Source: an uncultured Oribacterium sp. (GTDB taxonomy: Bacteria > Bacillota > Clostridia > Lachnospirales > Lachnospiraceae). Taken from it: a DNA stretch of 11,329 bases. The stretch spans positions 1 to 11,329 of the forward strand of contig CAAGRO010000160.1 of the NCBI GenBank assembly GCA_900772695.1, in the 5' to 3' direction. Made by a program: the position numbers and the translations under genes. Positions 1 through 6,171 of this stretch are shown here, piece by piece (the first letter of the stretch is position 1; every line of letters begins with the position of its first letter). The notes under the pieces are model-generated. The model was not told where the DNA came from, ran no database searches, and saw nothing but the letters and a program-made list of their open reading frames with translations.

Positions 1-177
1 ATCCGCCAACAGCTGAACCGTATGATACATTACATCGCCCCACAAGGAACTTTCTCCGGTTCTTGCGCCCACAACACCGATCTTGATTGGTCCATTGGCG
101 TCATCTGCCTTCTTTCCGCACGCACCTAACGTCACTATCATCGCCACACTCAGAAGGATAGCTGTCAATTTTTTCAT
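1..177 (-). CDS. ABC transporter substrate-binding lipoprotein, branched-chain amino acid type (partial, N-terminal 59 residues)
   Basis: Only the first 59 codons are present; the gene runs off the left edge. The start is the ATG at 177-175, 7 nt after AAGGAG (185-190). The translation opens with a lipoprotein signal peptide: MKKL, a hydrophobic stretch (residues 5-17), then a lipobox Leu-Gly-Ala-Cys with the lipidated Cys at residue 20, followed by a polar KKADDANG linker. The mature protein begins IKIGVVGARTGESSLWGD, the typical first beta strand and binding loop of periplasmic-binding-protein type 1 receptors (LivJ/Peripla_BP_6 family). By family it would sit on the outer face of the membrane and deliver a small ligand (amino acid, amide or similar) to an ABC permease, presumably encoded further left. 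It follows the short-chain dehydrogenase by 102 nt with no strong terminator between, so the two are probably co-transcribed. The ligand cannot be told from this fragment. Confidence 0.85.
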   Translation of the reverse strand, partial: MKKLTAILLSVAMIVTLGACGKKADDANGPIKIGVVGARTGESSLWGDVMYHTVQLLAD

Positions 178-279
178 CACTCTTCTCCTTATATTCGTTA
201 TCGTTTTTCAGTGTTTATAAAAATACACCATCTTCATTTTGTTACTTCGCTCCTGTACGAAGCATGGAAATCAGCTGAA

Positions 280-1056
280 TTACTGCATCCACGCGCCACC
301 ATTCGGGGAGATAACCTGGCCTGTGAAGTAATCCGACGCAGATGAGGCAAGAAACGCCACTGCATTCGCGATGTCCTCCGGCTGACCGACGCGTGGCCAC
401 AATGTATCAGCGATTTCATCTTCCCAGTCACGGATGCGTGCCATACGCGTGTCAACAAGACCAGGGGCAACGCTGTTGACGTTTATATTTTCCTTCGCCA
501 GCTCATGTGCCAGTTCCTTAGTAAATGCAATAACGCCACCCTTCGCTGCGGCGTAATGCGGATCCGAAAAATCACCTGTAATGCCGGCTCCCGAGCTGAT
601 GTTCACGATCTTACCGCACTGTTTTGCCCGCATAATCGGCAGCACCGTCATGGTGAATCTGAATACGCTATTAAGATTCAGCTCAATCAGACGCATCCAC
701 TCCTGTTCGTTGATGGTATCCACGGTCACGCCACCGCCACAACCAGCTGCATCATTCACTAAAATGTCCACCGTGCCGAAGTGCTGCACCGTCGTGTCCA
801 CGACTTTCTGGATATCCTCATATTTACGCACATCACAGTAAAGACCCATGCATACGCCGCCTGCCTGCGATATCTCCTCGGCAGTACTCCGCACGCTTTC
901 CTCTTCAATGTCACACGCTACGACATTTGCACCGAGTCCTGCCAGCTTTTGCGCGATACCGCGACCAATGCCGTTGCCCGCGCCTGTCACAATGGCTGTT
1001 TTCCCAGCCAACTGAAAATAATGATCCATATTTTCGTGGATCCAGTTCTGATTCAT
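280..1056 (-). CDS. Short-chain dehydrogenase/reductase (classical SDR, FabG-like)
   Basis: A 258-residue classical SDR, the usual family length. The chosen start is the ATG at 1056-1054, preceded by GGAGG and 7 nt; an in-frame ATG six codons upstream has no such site. Visible motifs are the cofactor-binding TGAGNGIG (residues 24-31), an Asp at the end of beta-2 (D49, which favours NAD over NADP), a variant NDAAG (101-105) in place of the usual NNAG, and a full catalytic tetrad N127, S155, Y168, K172 (YAAAK). The end, QVISPNGGAWMQ, matches the conserved SDR C-terminus. The enzyme should reversibly oxidise a hydroxyl to a carbonyl in the cytoplasm, typically on a polyol, sugar or 3-hydroxyacyl substrate. 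It shares a transcript with a substrate-binding lipoprotein and lies downstream of an AraC-type regulator, which suggests a catabolic role for an imported compound. The substrate is not identifiable; a biosynthetic 3-oxoacyl-ACP reductase role is less likely from context. Confidence 0.93.
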   Translation of the reverse strand: MNQNWIHENMDHYFQLAGKTAIVTGAGNGIGRGIAQKLAGLGANVVACDIEEESVRSTAEEISQAGGVCMGLYCDVRKYEDIQKVVDTTVQHFGTVDILVNDAAGCGGGVTVDTINEQEWMRLIELNLNSVFRFTMTVLPIMRAKQCGKIVNISSGAGITGDFSDPHYAAAKGGVIAFTKELAHELAKENINVNSVAPGLVDTRMARIRDWEDEIADTLWPRVGQPEDIANAVAFLASSASDYFTGQVISPNGGAWMQ

Positions 1057-1135
1057 AATGTTTCCTCCGTACAATGGCGCACGCCAATTTGGTCAAACCA
1101 TACAAACCAGCGTCGCGTTTTCTTGTGATGTTGTT

Positions 1136-1164
1136 AATATAGCACAACGAAACGCAGTGTTTCG
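1136..1164 (-). promoter_or_regulatory. Extended -10 promoter with perfect inverted repeat, upstream of the SDR gene
   Basis: Reading the minus strand, TGCTATATT (1144-1136) is an extended -10 element lying 80 nt before the SDR start. There is no TTGACA-like -35. Where it would lie is a perfect inverted repeat CGAAAC-ACTGC-GTTTCG (1164-1148), so the right arm sits in the spacer and the left arm on the -35 position. An extended -10 lacking a -35 and carrying a dyad there fits a regulated promoter, either activator-dependent or blocked by a repressor. The neighbouring AraC-type protein is the obvious candidate, but this is inference. Confidence 0.45.
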
Positions 1165-1251
1165 GACACACGATGATCGGAGCATTGTATTTTACTCGCC
1201 TGTTTTCGCCGCTCGCATCATCAGTGCATCCTTAGCGTAGGGAAACGGGCA

Positions 1252-1298
1252 GAGAAAAAGCCTGTATTTCATCACAGGCTAGTGACGAAATACAGGCT
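1252..1298 (-). terminator. Intrinsic terminator of the AraC-type regulator gene
   Basis: On the minus strand, 10 nt after the regulator stop codon, there is a perfect 12-bp stem, AGCCTGTATTTC (1259-1270) with GAAATACAGGCT (1287-1298), a 16-nt loop, then CTTTTTCTC. The loop repeats AGCCTGT, so a smaller alternative hairpin is also possible. It separates the regulator from the SDR transcription unit. Confidence 0.85.
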
Positions 1299-1308
1299 AT
1301 GAAGGGCT

Positions 1309-2556
1309 TTACAGCACCTGTCCGCTCTCGGATCGGAATTTTGTTCGGAAGGCTGACGGTGTCATGACCTTCAGCTTGACAAAATTCCGTGTCAGCGTTT
1401 TAGGCGAATTATAACCGACATCCAGTGCAACATCCAGTACGGACAGGTCCGTTGTAATGAGCAACTCACACGCATGATTCACGCGAATCTGGTTCAGAAA
1501 ATCCTCAAAGTTGAACTCCACCTGTTCCACCAGCAGCTGTTGTAGTTTGGGTACCGTGATTTGAAACTTGGTTGCTACATTCTTGGCGGTAAGCGAATCT
1601 GCATAATTGCGATATATATAGTTTACTATAGTATAACCGATGCGATTTTCTTCGATGTGACAAATATCCTGCACCTTCTGATAAGTGGCCCGGTATTGAC
1701 CGATGCGATCGCCCACTCGCGCGGCAAACACTTTCGAAATGTGCGATTCATCCACAAATCCCAGTATATCCGCCAACTCCCGCAGTGTCAGGTCGGTATA
1801 TAATAAATAGTTCACGGTCTTACAAATGCGCATTTCGGTCAAAAGATCAATAAATGACAGGCCCGTCATCTGCGTGATATGTTCACTGACCGTTGACTCT
1901 CGGTAGTAGAACTGCTGTGCGATTTTATTGAGTGTCAGCTTTTTATTACAGTGCAGATACATATATCGCAGAATGTCTACAGTATCCGCATATTCGCTGC
2001 GGGAGCTTTCCGGCTGCTCTGACGCCGCACGCGTAAAAACAGCGGTCAAATATACGATCAGATTCAGCGTTGCTATATTCGCCAGTTCTTTTTCGATGTG
2101 CAGGTTTTTACTTGACTCCACACCGATCTCTTCACGGATGAGTTGTACAATGTGCATCACATCTGCAATCTTGTCCTCCGACAGTTGTACGGCAGCATGG
2201 TCTTCAATGCGCGTCAGACTGGAGCATGGATCACCAGATACATCACTGAACAGATGTATGATATTCTGCACTGTATCAAAGTGATAGCGGATAATCACAA
2301 ACCGCACCGGCTTCTCGACAGCATTGATTTCGCTGACCTGCCAGGGCAGAATAGATACAAGCGTACCCTTTCGAAAATCGTACTCTTTCCTCTGGATAAC
2401 AATTTTTCCGACGCCGTCCAATACAAACAGGAAGCGAGATTCCTGATGAAGGAGTGGTGCGGCTGGCTCTGATACAGTTTCATAATCCAGACTAAACAGC
2501 TGGCTCTGATTCACCTGTGACCGGTTGAACGGCTGCATCCCAATCAAATCTTTCAT
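1309..2556 (-). CDS. AraC-family regulator with cupin domain and two tandem AraC-type DNA-binding domains
   Basis: A 415-residue transcription factor. The start is the ATG at 2556-2554, 7 nt after AGGAG (2564-2568); a start 17 codons further upstream has no such site. Residues about 20-95 form a cupin-like sensor domain (LFVLDGVGKIVI, then RKGTLVSILPW), as in AraC regulators that bind a small ligand. Residues about 191-296 form one complete AraC/XylS unit of two helix-turn-helix motifs (KLTLNKIAQQFYYRESTVSEHI, then LTLRELADILGF...SHISKVF). Residues about 303-410 form a second complete unit (SLTAKNVATKFQITVPKLQQLL, then LSVLDVALDVGYNSPKTLTRNF), ending with the usual MTPSAFR. Ordinary AraC proteins are about 290-300 residues with one such unit; the second accounts for the extra length. 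It probably controls the SDR/substrate-binding-protein unit and perhaps itself. The family assignment is firm, the target and ligand are inferred. Confidence 0.92.
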   Translation of the reverse strand: MKDLIGMQPFNRSQVNQSQLFSLDYETVSEPAAPLLHQESRFLFVLDGVGKIVIQRKEYDFRKGTLVSILPWQVSEINAVEKPVRFVIIRYHFDTVQNIIHLFSDVSGDPCSSLTRIEDHAAVQLSEDKIADVMHIVQLIREEIGVESSKNLHIEKELANIATLNLIVYLTAVFTRAASEQPESSRSEYADTVDILRYMYLHCNKKLTLNKIAQQFYYRESTVSEHITQMTGLSFIDLLTEMRICKTVNYLLYTDLTLRELADILGFVDESHISKVFAARVGDRIGQYRATYQKVQDICHIEENRIGYTIVNYIYRNYADSLTAKNVATKFQITVPKLQQLLVEQVEFNFEDFLNQIRVNHACELLITTDLSVLDVALDVGYNSPKTLTRNFVKLKVMTPSAFRTKFRSESGQVL

Positions 2557-2573
2557 GGTTCCTCTCCTACGAT

Positions 2574-2625
2574 AATTTTTCGCTAATTCACTAACGTCGC
2601 TTGACATAACACATCAATTTTTCGC
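2574..2625 (-). promoter_or_regulatory. Paired 10-bp direct repeats in the leader of the AraC-type regulator
   Basis: On the minus strand GCGAAAAATT occurs twice, at 2625-2616 and 2583-2574, in the same orientation and exactly 42 bp apart, about four helical turns. The second copy abuts the ribosome binding site of the regulator gene. AraC-family proteins usually bind direct repeats, so these are candidate autoregulatory sites. A weak extended -10 (TGTTATGTC) lies between them. The repeats are directly visible; the function is inference. Confidence 0.35.
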
Positions 2626-3089
2626 AGACAACATAACTACCGGCTTTGTAATCCTCATGAAAGGGAAACAGCCTCCTGTTTCAATTACCTTGCCTGCGGT
2701 CGTTTATTTTCCGAAAAGACTTAAAATCCCACTTGGCAAGTATACTCATTCAAGCGCAACTATTGTTTCCACAGTTTCCACAACTATATGCAATGGTAAT
2801 AATAGCACAAAAATGCGAATATTTAATCAAAAAATCATTACATTATACACAAATGATTCATACCACCTACTTAACATTTTGAAATGCGTTGCATTCCATC
2901 TCTTCCAGCGTGAAATGCCTTATAAAAAAACGTATATACTGAATTCCTTTATTTTTCTAAGAATGGCATTTATAGTCAAATAAAAGTAAATTTTTTCGAC
3001 TTTCAAAAGCCTCGGAACCCCTTGAAAACACTGGAGGTAAACCGCTCCATATAGTCTGTTTGACGATTATATGCAATTTTGAACTCTCA

Positions 3090-3098
3090 TGTTAGAAT
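3090..3098 (+). promoter_or_regulatory. Candidate extended -10 promoter of the Rpn nuclease gene
   Basis: TGTTAGAAT is an extended -10 element about 93 nt before the nuclease start. No well-spaced -35 is visible; a TTGACG at 3060-3065 is 27 nt away, too far to pair with it. The resulting leader would be about 85 nt. Confidence 0.35.
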
Positions 3099-3190
3099 CG
3101 GGGCATATTAAAGAAGCTCCCCATGAACCAGTCAGGTTGGCAGTTCATGCTTTAATACCCCACAGAAACTATAAAGAGAGGAGTGACGAA

Positions 3191-4096
3191 ATGGCGCAAA
3201 AGGATGCATCTCAGAAGATTCTTGAATCCTACAATGATGTGTTTTCGGACATCGTGAATGTACTGCTGTTTAAGGGCAGGAGGGTGCTGTCGGAGGATGA
3301 GCTGGAGGACCAGGCTCCGCGGTCGTATTATAAGGCGGACGGTAAGATCCACGAGATCGAGCGGGATGTCGCAAAGAGATGGAAGAACGGAAACATACGG
3401 GTCGCCTGCATTGGCTTCGAAAACCAGACCGCGAGCGATCCGGATATGCCGCTTCGCGTCATAGGCTATGATGGCGCGGAGTATCGGGCGCAGCTTTTAA
3501 ACAAGCAGGCGATACATTATCCGGTCGTGACGCTGGTGCTTTACTTCGGGCATAAACAGAGGTGGAGCGGGCCGCAGACGCTGAAGGAAAGGCTGGATAT
3601 CCCGAAAGAATTCGATGAGTATGTGAATGATTATAAAATTCGCGTATTTGAGATTGCGTTTATGGATGAGAAAGAGGTAGACTTATTTCAGAGTGATTTT
3701 CGGGCTGTGGCGGAATATTTCGTGCAGAAGCGGGAAAATGGAGATTACAAGCCTAAGACACAGGATTTGAAGCACGTGCAGGAAACGCTGCAGCTGCTTA
3801 GTGTCATGACTAATGACCATCGGTTTGAAGATGTTTATAATGAAGCATCAGATGCTCAGAAGGGAGAGATGCGAAATATGTGTGAGATTCTGGATAAGAT
3901 TGAGAACAGAGGAATAGCCAAAGGAAGAGCTGAAGGCAAAGCTGAAGGAATAGCCGAAGGTAATGTAGAAGGAAAGAATCAGATGGCGGATCTCATGAAA
4001 CGCCTGCTGGATGAGAATCGCATCGAGGATGCGAAGCGTGCGGCAGAGAATCCGACATATTGCGACGAGCTGATGAAGCAGTACGGGATTGGCTGA
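3191..4096 (+). CDS. Rpn-family recombination-promoting nuclease / putative transposase (PD-(D/E)XK)
   Basis: A 301-residue protein and the only plus-strand gene. The start is the ATG at 3191, 7 nt after AGGAG (3179-3183); a longer frame opening at 3089 lacks a ribosome binding site. The N-terminus (YNDVFSDIVNVLLFKG, residues 14-29) and the segment IGFENQTASDPDMPLRVIGYD (residues 74-94) are the hallmarks of the Rpn/Transposase_31 family: a PD-(D/E)XK nuclease core with Glu77-x-Gln79 at the usual (D/E)xK position. D20 and D59 are likely further acidic core residues. The tail (about 241-262) has the Gly-x-Ala-x-Gly-type repeats typical of the family, followed by a short helical end. Family members are DNA endonucleases linked to RecA-independent recombination and, in some cases, phage defence. 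It stands alone, with no recognisable partner on the same strand. Function beyond DNA cleavage is inferred. Confidence 0.88.
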   Translation: MAQKDASQKILESYNDVFSDIVNVLLFKGRRVLSEDELEDQAPRSYYKADGKIHEIERDVAKRWKNGNIRVACIGFENQTASDPDMPLRVIGYDGAEYRAQLLNKQAIHYPVVTLVLYFGHKQRWSGPQTLKERLDIPKEFDEYVNDYKIRVFEIAFMDEKEVDLFQSDFRAVAEYFVQKRENGDYKPKTQDLKHVQETLQLLSVMTNDHRFEDVYNEASDAQKGEMRNMCEILDKIENRGIAKGRAEGKAEGIAEGNVEGKNQMADLMKRLLDENRIEDAKRAAENPTYCDELMKQYGIG

Positions 4097-4158
4097 GTGG
4101 GGGTTGTTTGTGATAGGACGGATGCCCTCATATGATCAAATATGACATAAAATAGAAG

Positions 4159-4199
4159 AAGCGACGAGCTTGATTTGCAGTACATCAAACTCGTCGCTT
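4159..4199. terminator. Bidirectional terminator between the convergent Rpn and CoiA-like genes
   Basis: A 10-bp stem AAGCGACGAG (4159-4168) with CTCGTCGCTT (4190-4199) continues, after one mismatch, into TTGAT/ATCAA. On the plus strand it is followed by TAACTTTTATT and on the minus strand by CTTCTATTTTA. It lies between two genes that converge on it, 62 nt after one stop and 11 nt after the other, so it probably serves both. Confidence 0.8.
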
Positions 4200-4209
4200 T
4201 AACTTTTAT

Positions 4210-5610
4210 TCATGAAGATTCATATATCTTCCTGGTGTATCGGCATTTCGGGAAGCTGCTACAACCTAAAAAGGCACCATACCGCCCATTTCTCTTCGTC
4301 AGCTTATTACCACATTCAGGGCAGATCATCGGATCCTGCTTCATAGTTGCAGGCGCAATCTTCGGAGCAGAGTTCACTGCATATTGAGGCAGAACACTTA
4401 TATCTGATTTTCTATGACATTCCTTGCAGGTACCCAGATTAGCATGGTGGCTACCGCCGTGACTAACGAAGTCCTCCTCCGTAGATAGACGACCGCAGTA
4501 TTCACATCGGATCCAGCGATTGTCGTCGGAATCATAGAATGGATGCTCCTGGTCAAGATCGATACTGGCATCTATTTTCTCTCTGATACGTTCCTTGTTG
4601 GCCTCTTCACGTTCTTTTCTTGCTTTACGTTCGGCTTCGATTTGTTCTTTTTTCTTCCGTTCAAGCTCGGCAGCCAACTCTTGCTGCTTTTTTAGTTGAG
4701 CCAAATACTCTACCTGCTGCTGTTCAGCTTCTTTCTGTCGTCGCGCCTGCTCGATACGTCGTCTTTCCTGCGCTTTCTCCCATACCAATCGGCGCCTCTC
4801 AAGTTCGTTTATATAACGTTGCTCGCATTGATCTTTCAGGGTGCGAAGAGATCGTCCAAAATACAGAAGGTCGCCATGGTCATCAAAAGAGAACGAAGAT
4901 ATAAGCCCTGACGCGATTTCGATTTCCTCCCACAGACCGTTATCATGTCGATAATAGAATATTGCTTTCAGTTCGGAATTCGCATAGGAAACCATCTGAG
5001 AATCGTCATAAGCCAAGTTCAAAAACAGACAGTACCCCTGCCGGCTCTGGACCTTCATCATCATTTCGGGATATTGAAGAAATGCCCCTGTGTTCTGAAT
5101 ATCGCTTATGTAATGTATACGAATACCCGCTGAGTTTTTATCCAGAATATTCAGCTTTTCGTCAGAGAGATTTGATCGGTCATAACAATAACTTATGGCG
5201 ATATTTTTGCTTCTGGCCAATAGAGTCATTTCATAGCGCCGATTTGTGTCGTCCACTGCGCAGATGGGTACGCGGGATTCGATATCCGTACCGGGGCACT
5301 TGTCATCTAACCAGCATTTAAGGACTATTTTTGAATAAATCGATACGGGACCTTCTGATTCGAATTTACAGTCTTTGTCTGACCGTCCTTCTTTTAAACG
5401 AAAATGCTGCTCGCGAAGATTGCGATCACCTGCAACAAGGGTCAAATGTGCACCACATCCGCAGGGACAAAACAGTTCATTATTTTTGCTTTTCTTCCTC
5501 AGTGCTTCGACTTTTTCGGGTATATTAATCTGCATTCCATCTACTACCGTAAAAATCGTCTCGATACCTATGAGTTTCCCGTCACAAAGGCAAATCGACC
5601 TTAAAGCCAT
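4210..5610 (-). CDS. Multidomain zinc-binding protein: CoiA-like N-terminus, coiled coil, topoisomerase-type C4 zinc finger
   Basis: A 466-residue protein starting at the ATG 5610-5608, 7 nt after GGGAGG. Regions in order: an N-terminal cysteine site (C48, C50, C52, H69, C81) within FCPCGCGAHLTL...REQHFRL; then ESEGPVSIYSKIVLKCWL (84-101) and a beta-rich stretch to about 170, which together recall the zinc ribbon plus restriction-endonuclease-like fold of competence protein CoiA; a middle domain (180-255); a highly charged coiled coil (about 258-348, rich in Glu, Arg, Lys, Gln); a zinc ribbon C369xxC372...C395xxC398; and a C-terminal CPECG...GAFLGCSSFPKC finger (C430, C433, C450, C456) of the topoisomerase I C4 family. 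This points to a nucleic-acid-binding protein. In the CoiA-like part, the usual catalytic Glu in the 'IAIEIQ' strand reads IAISYC (137-142), so nuclease activity may be lost. The CoiA link is my pattern match, not a search result. The topoisomerase-type finger is secure; overall function is unknown. Confidence 0.85.
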   Translation of the reverse strand: MALRSICLCDGKLIGIETIFTVVDGMQINIPEKVEALRKKSKNNELFCPCGCGAHLTLVAGDRNLREQHFRLKEGRSDKDCKFESEGPVSIYSKIVLKCWLDDKCPGTDIESRVPICAVDDTNRRYEMTLLARSKNIAISYCYDRSNLSDEKLNILDKNSAGIRIHYISDIQNTGAFLQYPEMMMKVQSRQGYCLFLNLAYDDSQMVSYANSELKAIFYYRHDNGLWEEIEIASGLISSFSFDDHGDLLYFGRSLRTLKDQCEQRYINELERRRLVWEKAQERRRIEQARRQKEAEQQQVEYLAQLKKQQELAAELERKKKEQIEAERKARKEREEANKERIREKIDASIDLDQEHPFYDSDDNRWIRCEYCGRLSTEEDFVSHGGSHHANLGTCKECHRKSDISVLPQYAVNSAPKIAPATMKQDPMICPECGNKLTKRNGRYGAFLGCSSFPKCRYTRKIYESS

Positions 5611-5637
5611 AAAAGCGCCTCCCTTCTTATCGCTTCA

Positions 5638-5666
5638 AGTGTAACGCAAACGCAGGCAGATGAAAA
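5638..5666 (-). promoter_or_regulatory. Candidate promoter of the CoiA-like gene
   Basis: On the minus strand TTTTCA (5666-5661) and TACACT (5643-5638) are separated by 17 nt, each matching four of six consensus bases. The -35 overlaps the T-tract of the terminator that closes the metal operon, so the new transcript would start right where the previous one ends, with a leader of about 20 nt. Confidence 0.45.
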
Positions 5667-5702
5667 TAAAAAATCACGCACACCAATTCGTTGGTGTGCG
5701 TG
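5662..5702 (-). terminator. Intrinsic terminator of the metal-transport operon
   Basis: On the minus strand, 19 nt after the HMA-protein stop codon, a perfect 12-bp stem CACGCACACCAA / TTGGTGTGCGTG closes a CGAA tetraloop and is followed by ATTTTTTATTTT. It is a textbook strong terminator. Confidence 0.92.
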
Positions 5703-5721
5703 GTTTTCTTTTGTTTCGGAT

Positions 5722-6099
5722 TTATTTCGTCCCGTTGCTGATTTCCTTCACGGCGTAGCCTTCGCGGGCGACGGCGGCGATGATGGTCGCCGGGGCGATG
5801 TCGCGGTCGCAGTCGACGTGGGCGTGCTTCTTTCGGAGACTAACGTCAGCCACAGCGCCGTCGATGGCATTGATCGCACTGGTCACTTTCGCAACGCAGT
5901 GCTCACAGTGCATACCTTCGACCTGGAAGTCGAAGCTGTGCAGCACCGGGCCGTCCAGCTTCTTCTTTTCCGGCTTCGCACTGCGCTCGCAGGAGCCGCC
6001 GCCACAGCAGCCTCCCTCGCCATGCAGGTGCTTCGCCGATTCCTTCACTGCCCAGGCCACGATGACCAGCAGCACGACGATCACAATCAGATTTGACAT
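5722..6099 (-). CDS. Membrane-anchored HMA-domain metal-binding protein with Cys-Gly cluster
   Basis: A 125-residue protein starting at 6099, 7 nt after AGGAG. Residues 3-18 (LIVIVVLLVIVAWAV) form one transmembrane helix. A short cysteine cluster CCGGGSC (31-37) follows, like that of the FeoB-associated Cys-rich membrane proteins, then a Lys-rich linker. Residues 55-120 form a heavy-metal-associated (HMA/CopZ-like) domain with the metal-binding loop GMHCEHC (62-68), whose two Cys (65, 68) bind soft metals such as Cu(I). It is the last gene of the operon, 72 nt after the P1B ATPase, and probably hands metal to or takes it from that pump at the membrane. The combination of membrane anchor, Cys-Gly cluster and HMA domain suggests a tethered metallochaperone. 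The metal cannot be read from the sequence. Confidence 0.9.
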   Translation of the reverse strand: MSNLIVIVVLLVIVAWAVKESAKHLHGEGGCCGGGSCERSAKPEKKKLDGPVLHSFDFQVEGMHCEHCVAKVTSAINAIDGAVADVSLRKKHAHVDCDRDIAPATIIAAVAREGYAVKEISNGTK

Positions 6100-6123
6100 C
6101 GTTTCTCTCCTATTTCATCTCAC

Positions 6124-6164
6124 TGCAGGCATGTCAGCCATCGTTTCGATGCATCGTGCCTGCA
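6124..6164 (+). repeat. Dispersed 41-bp hairpin repeat, copy C (within the metal operon)
   Basis: This 41-bp element opens with TGCAGGCATG and closes with CGTGCCTGCA, forming an 8-bp perfect outer stem, with an inner CATCG-TTT-CGATG hairpin. It fills most of the 72-nt gap between the ATPase stop and the HMA-protein start. It has the same length and ends as the copy at 10007-10047. There is no T-tract on the transcript side, so it is more likely an mRNA-processing or stability hairpin than a terminator. Confidence 0.7.
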
Positions 6165-6171
6165 CTCACCT

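Larger units (their letters stand above)
2557..3190. other. 634-base AT-rich intergenic region with several small repeats, no convincing gene
   Basis: This spacer lies between the minus-strand AraC-type regulator and the plus-strand Rpn nuclease. It holds a perfect hairpin GAAACAG-CCTC-CTGTTTC (2665-2682), an 11-bp palindrome ACTTGGCAAGT (2731-2741), a perfect tandem repeat of GTTTCCACA (2765-2773, 2774-2782), an extended -10 on the minus strand TGCTATTAT (2807-2799) that could start a long regulator transcript, and a 7-bp inverted pair AAATGCC / GGCATTT around 2910-2970. A plus-strand reading frame at 2657-2983 has no ribosome binding site and a composition unlike the real genes, so I do not call it. 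Its upstream part probably holds the regulator's promoter, and its right end the nuclease promoter. Confidence 0.6.

Noticed and set aside
205..240. A nine-codon frame (MKMVYFYKH) before the substrate-binding lipoprotein
   Set aside because: An AGGAG precedes it, but 12 nt away, and so short a frame is expected by chance; no attenuator structure supports it.
2657..2983. A 108-codon plus-strand frame in the AT-rich spacer
   Set aside because: It has no ribosome binding site, no recognisable motif, and overlaps a repeat-rich control region.
3060..3065. TTGACG as the -35 of the Rpn promoter
   Set aside because: It lies 27 nt from the only good -10 (3093-3098), outside the usable range.
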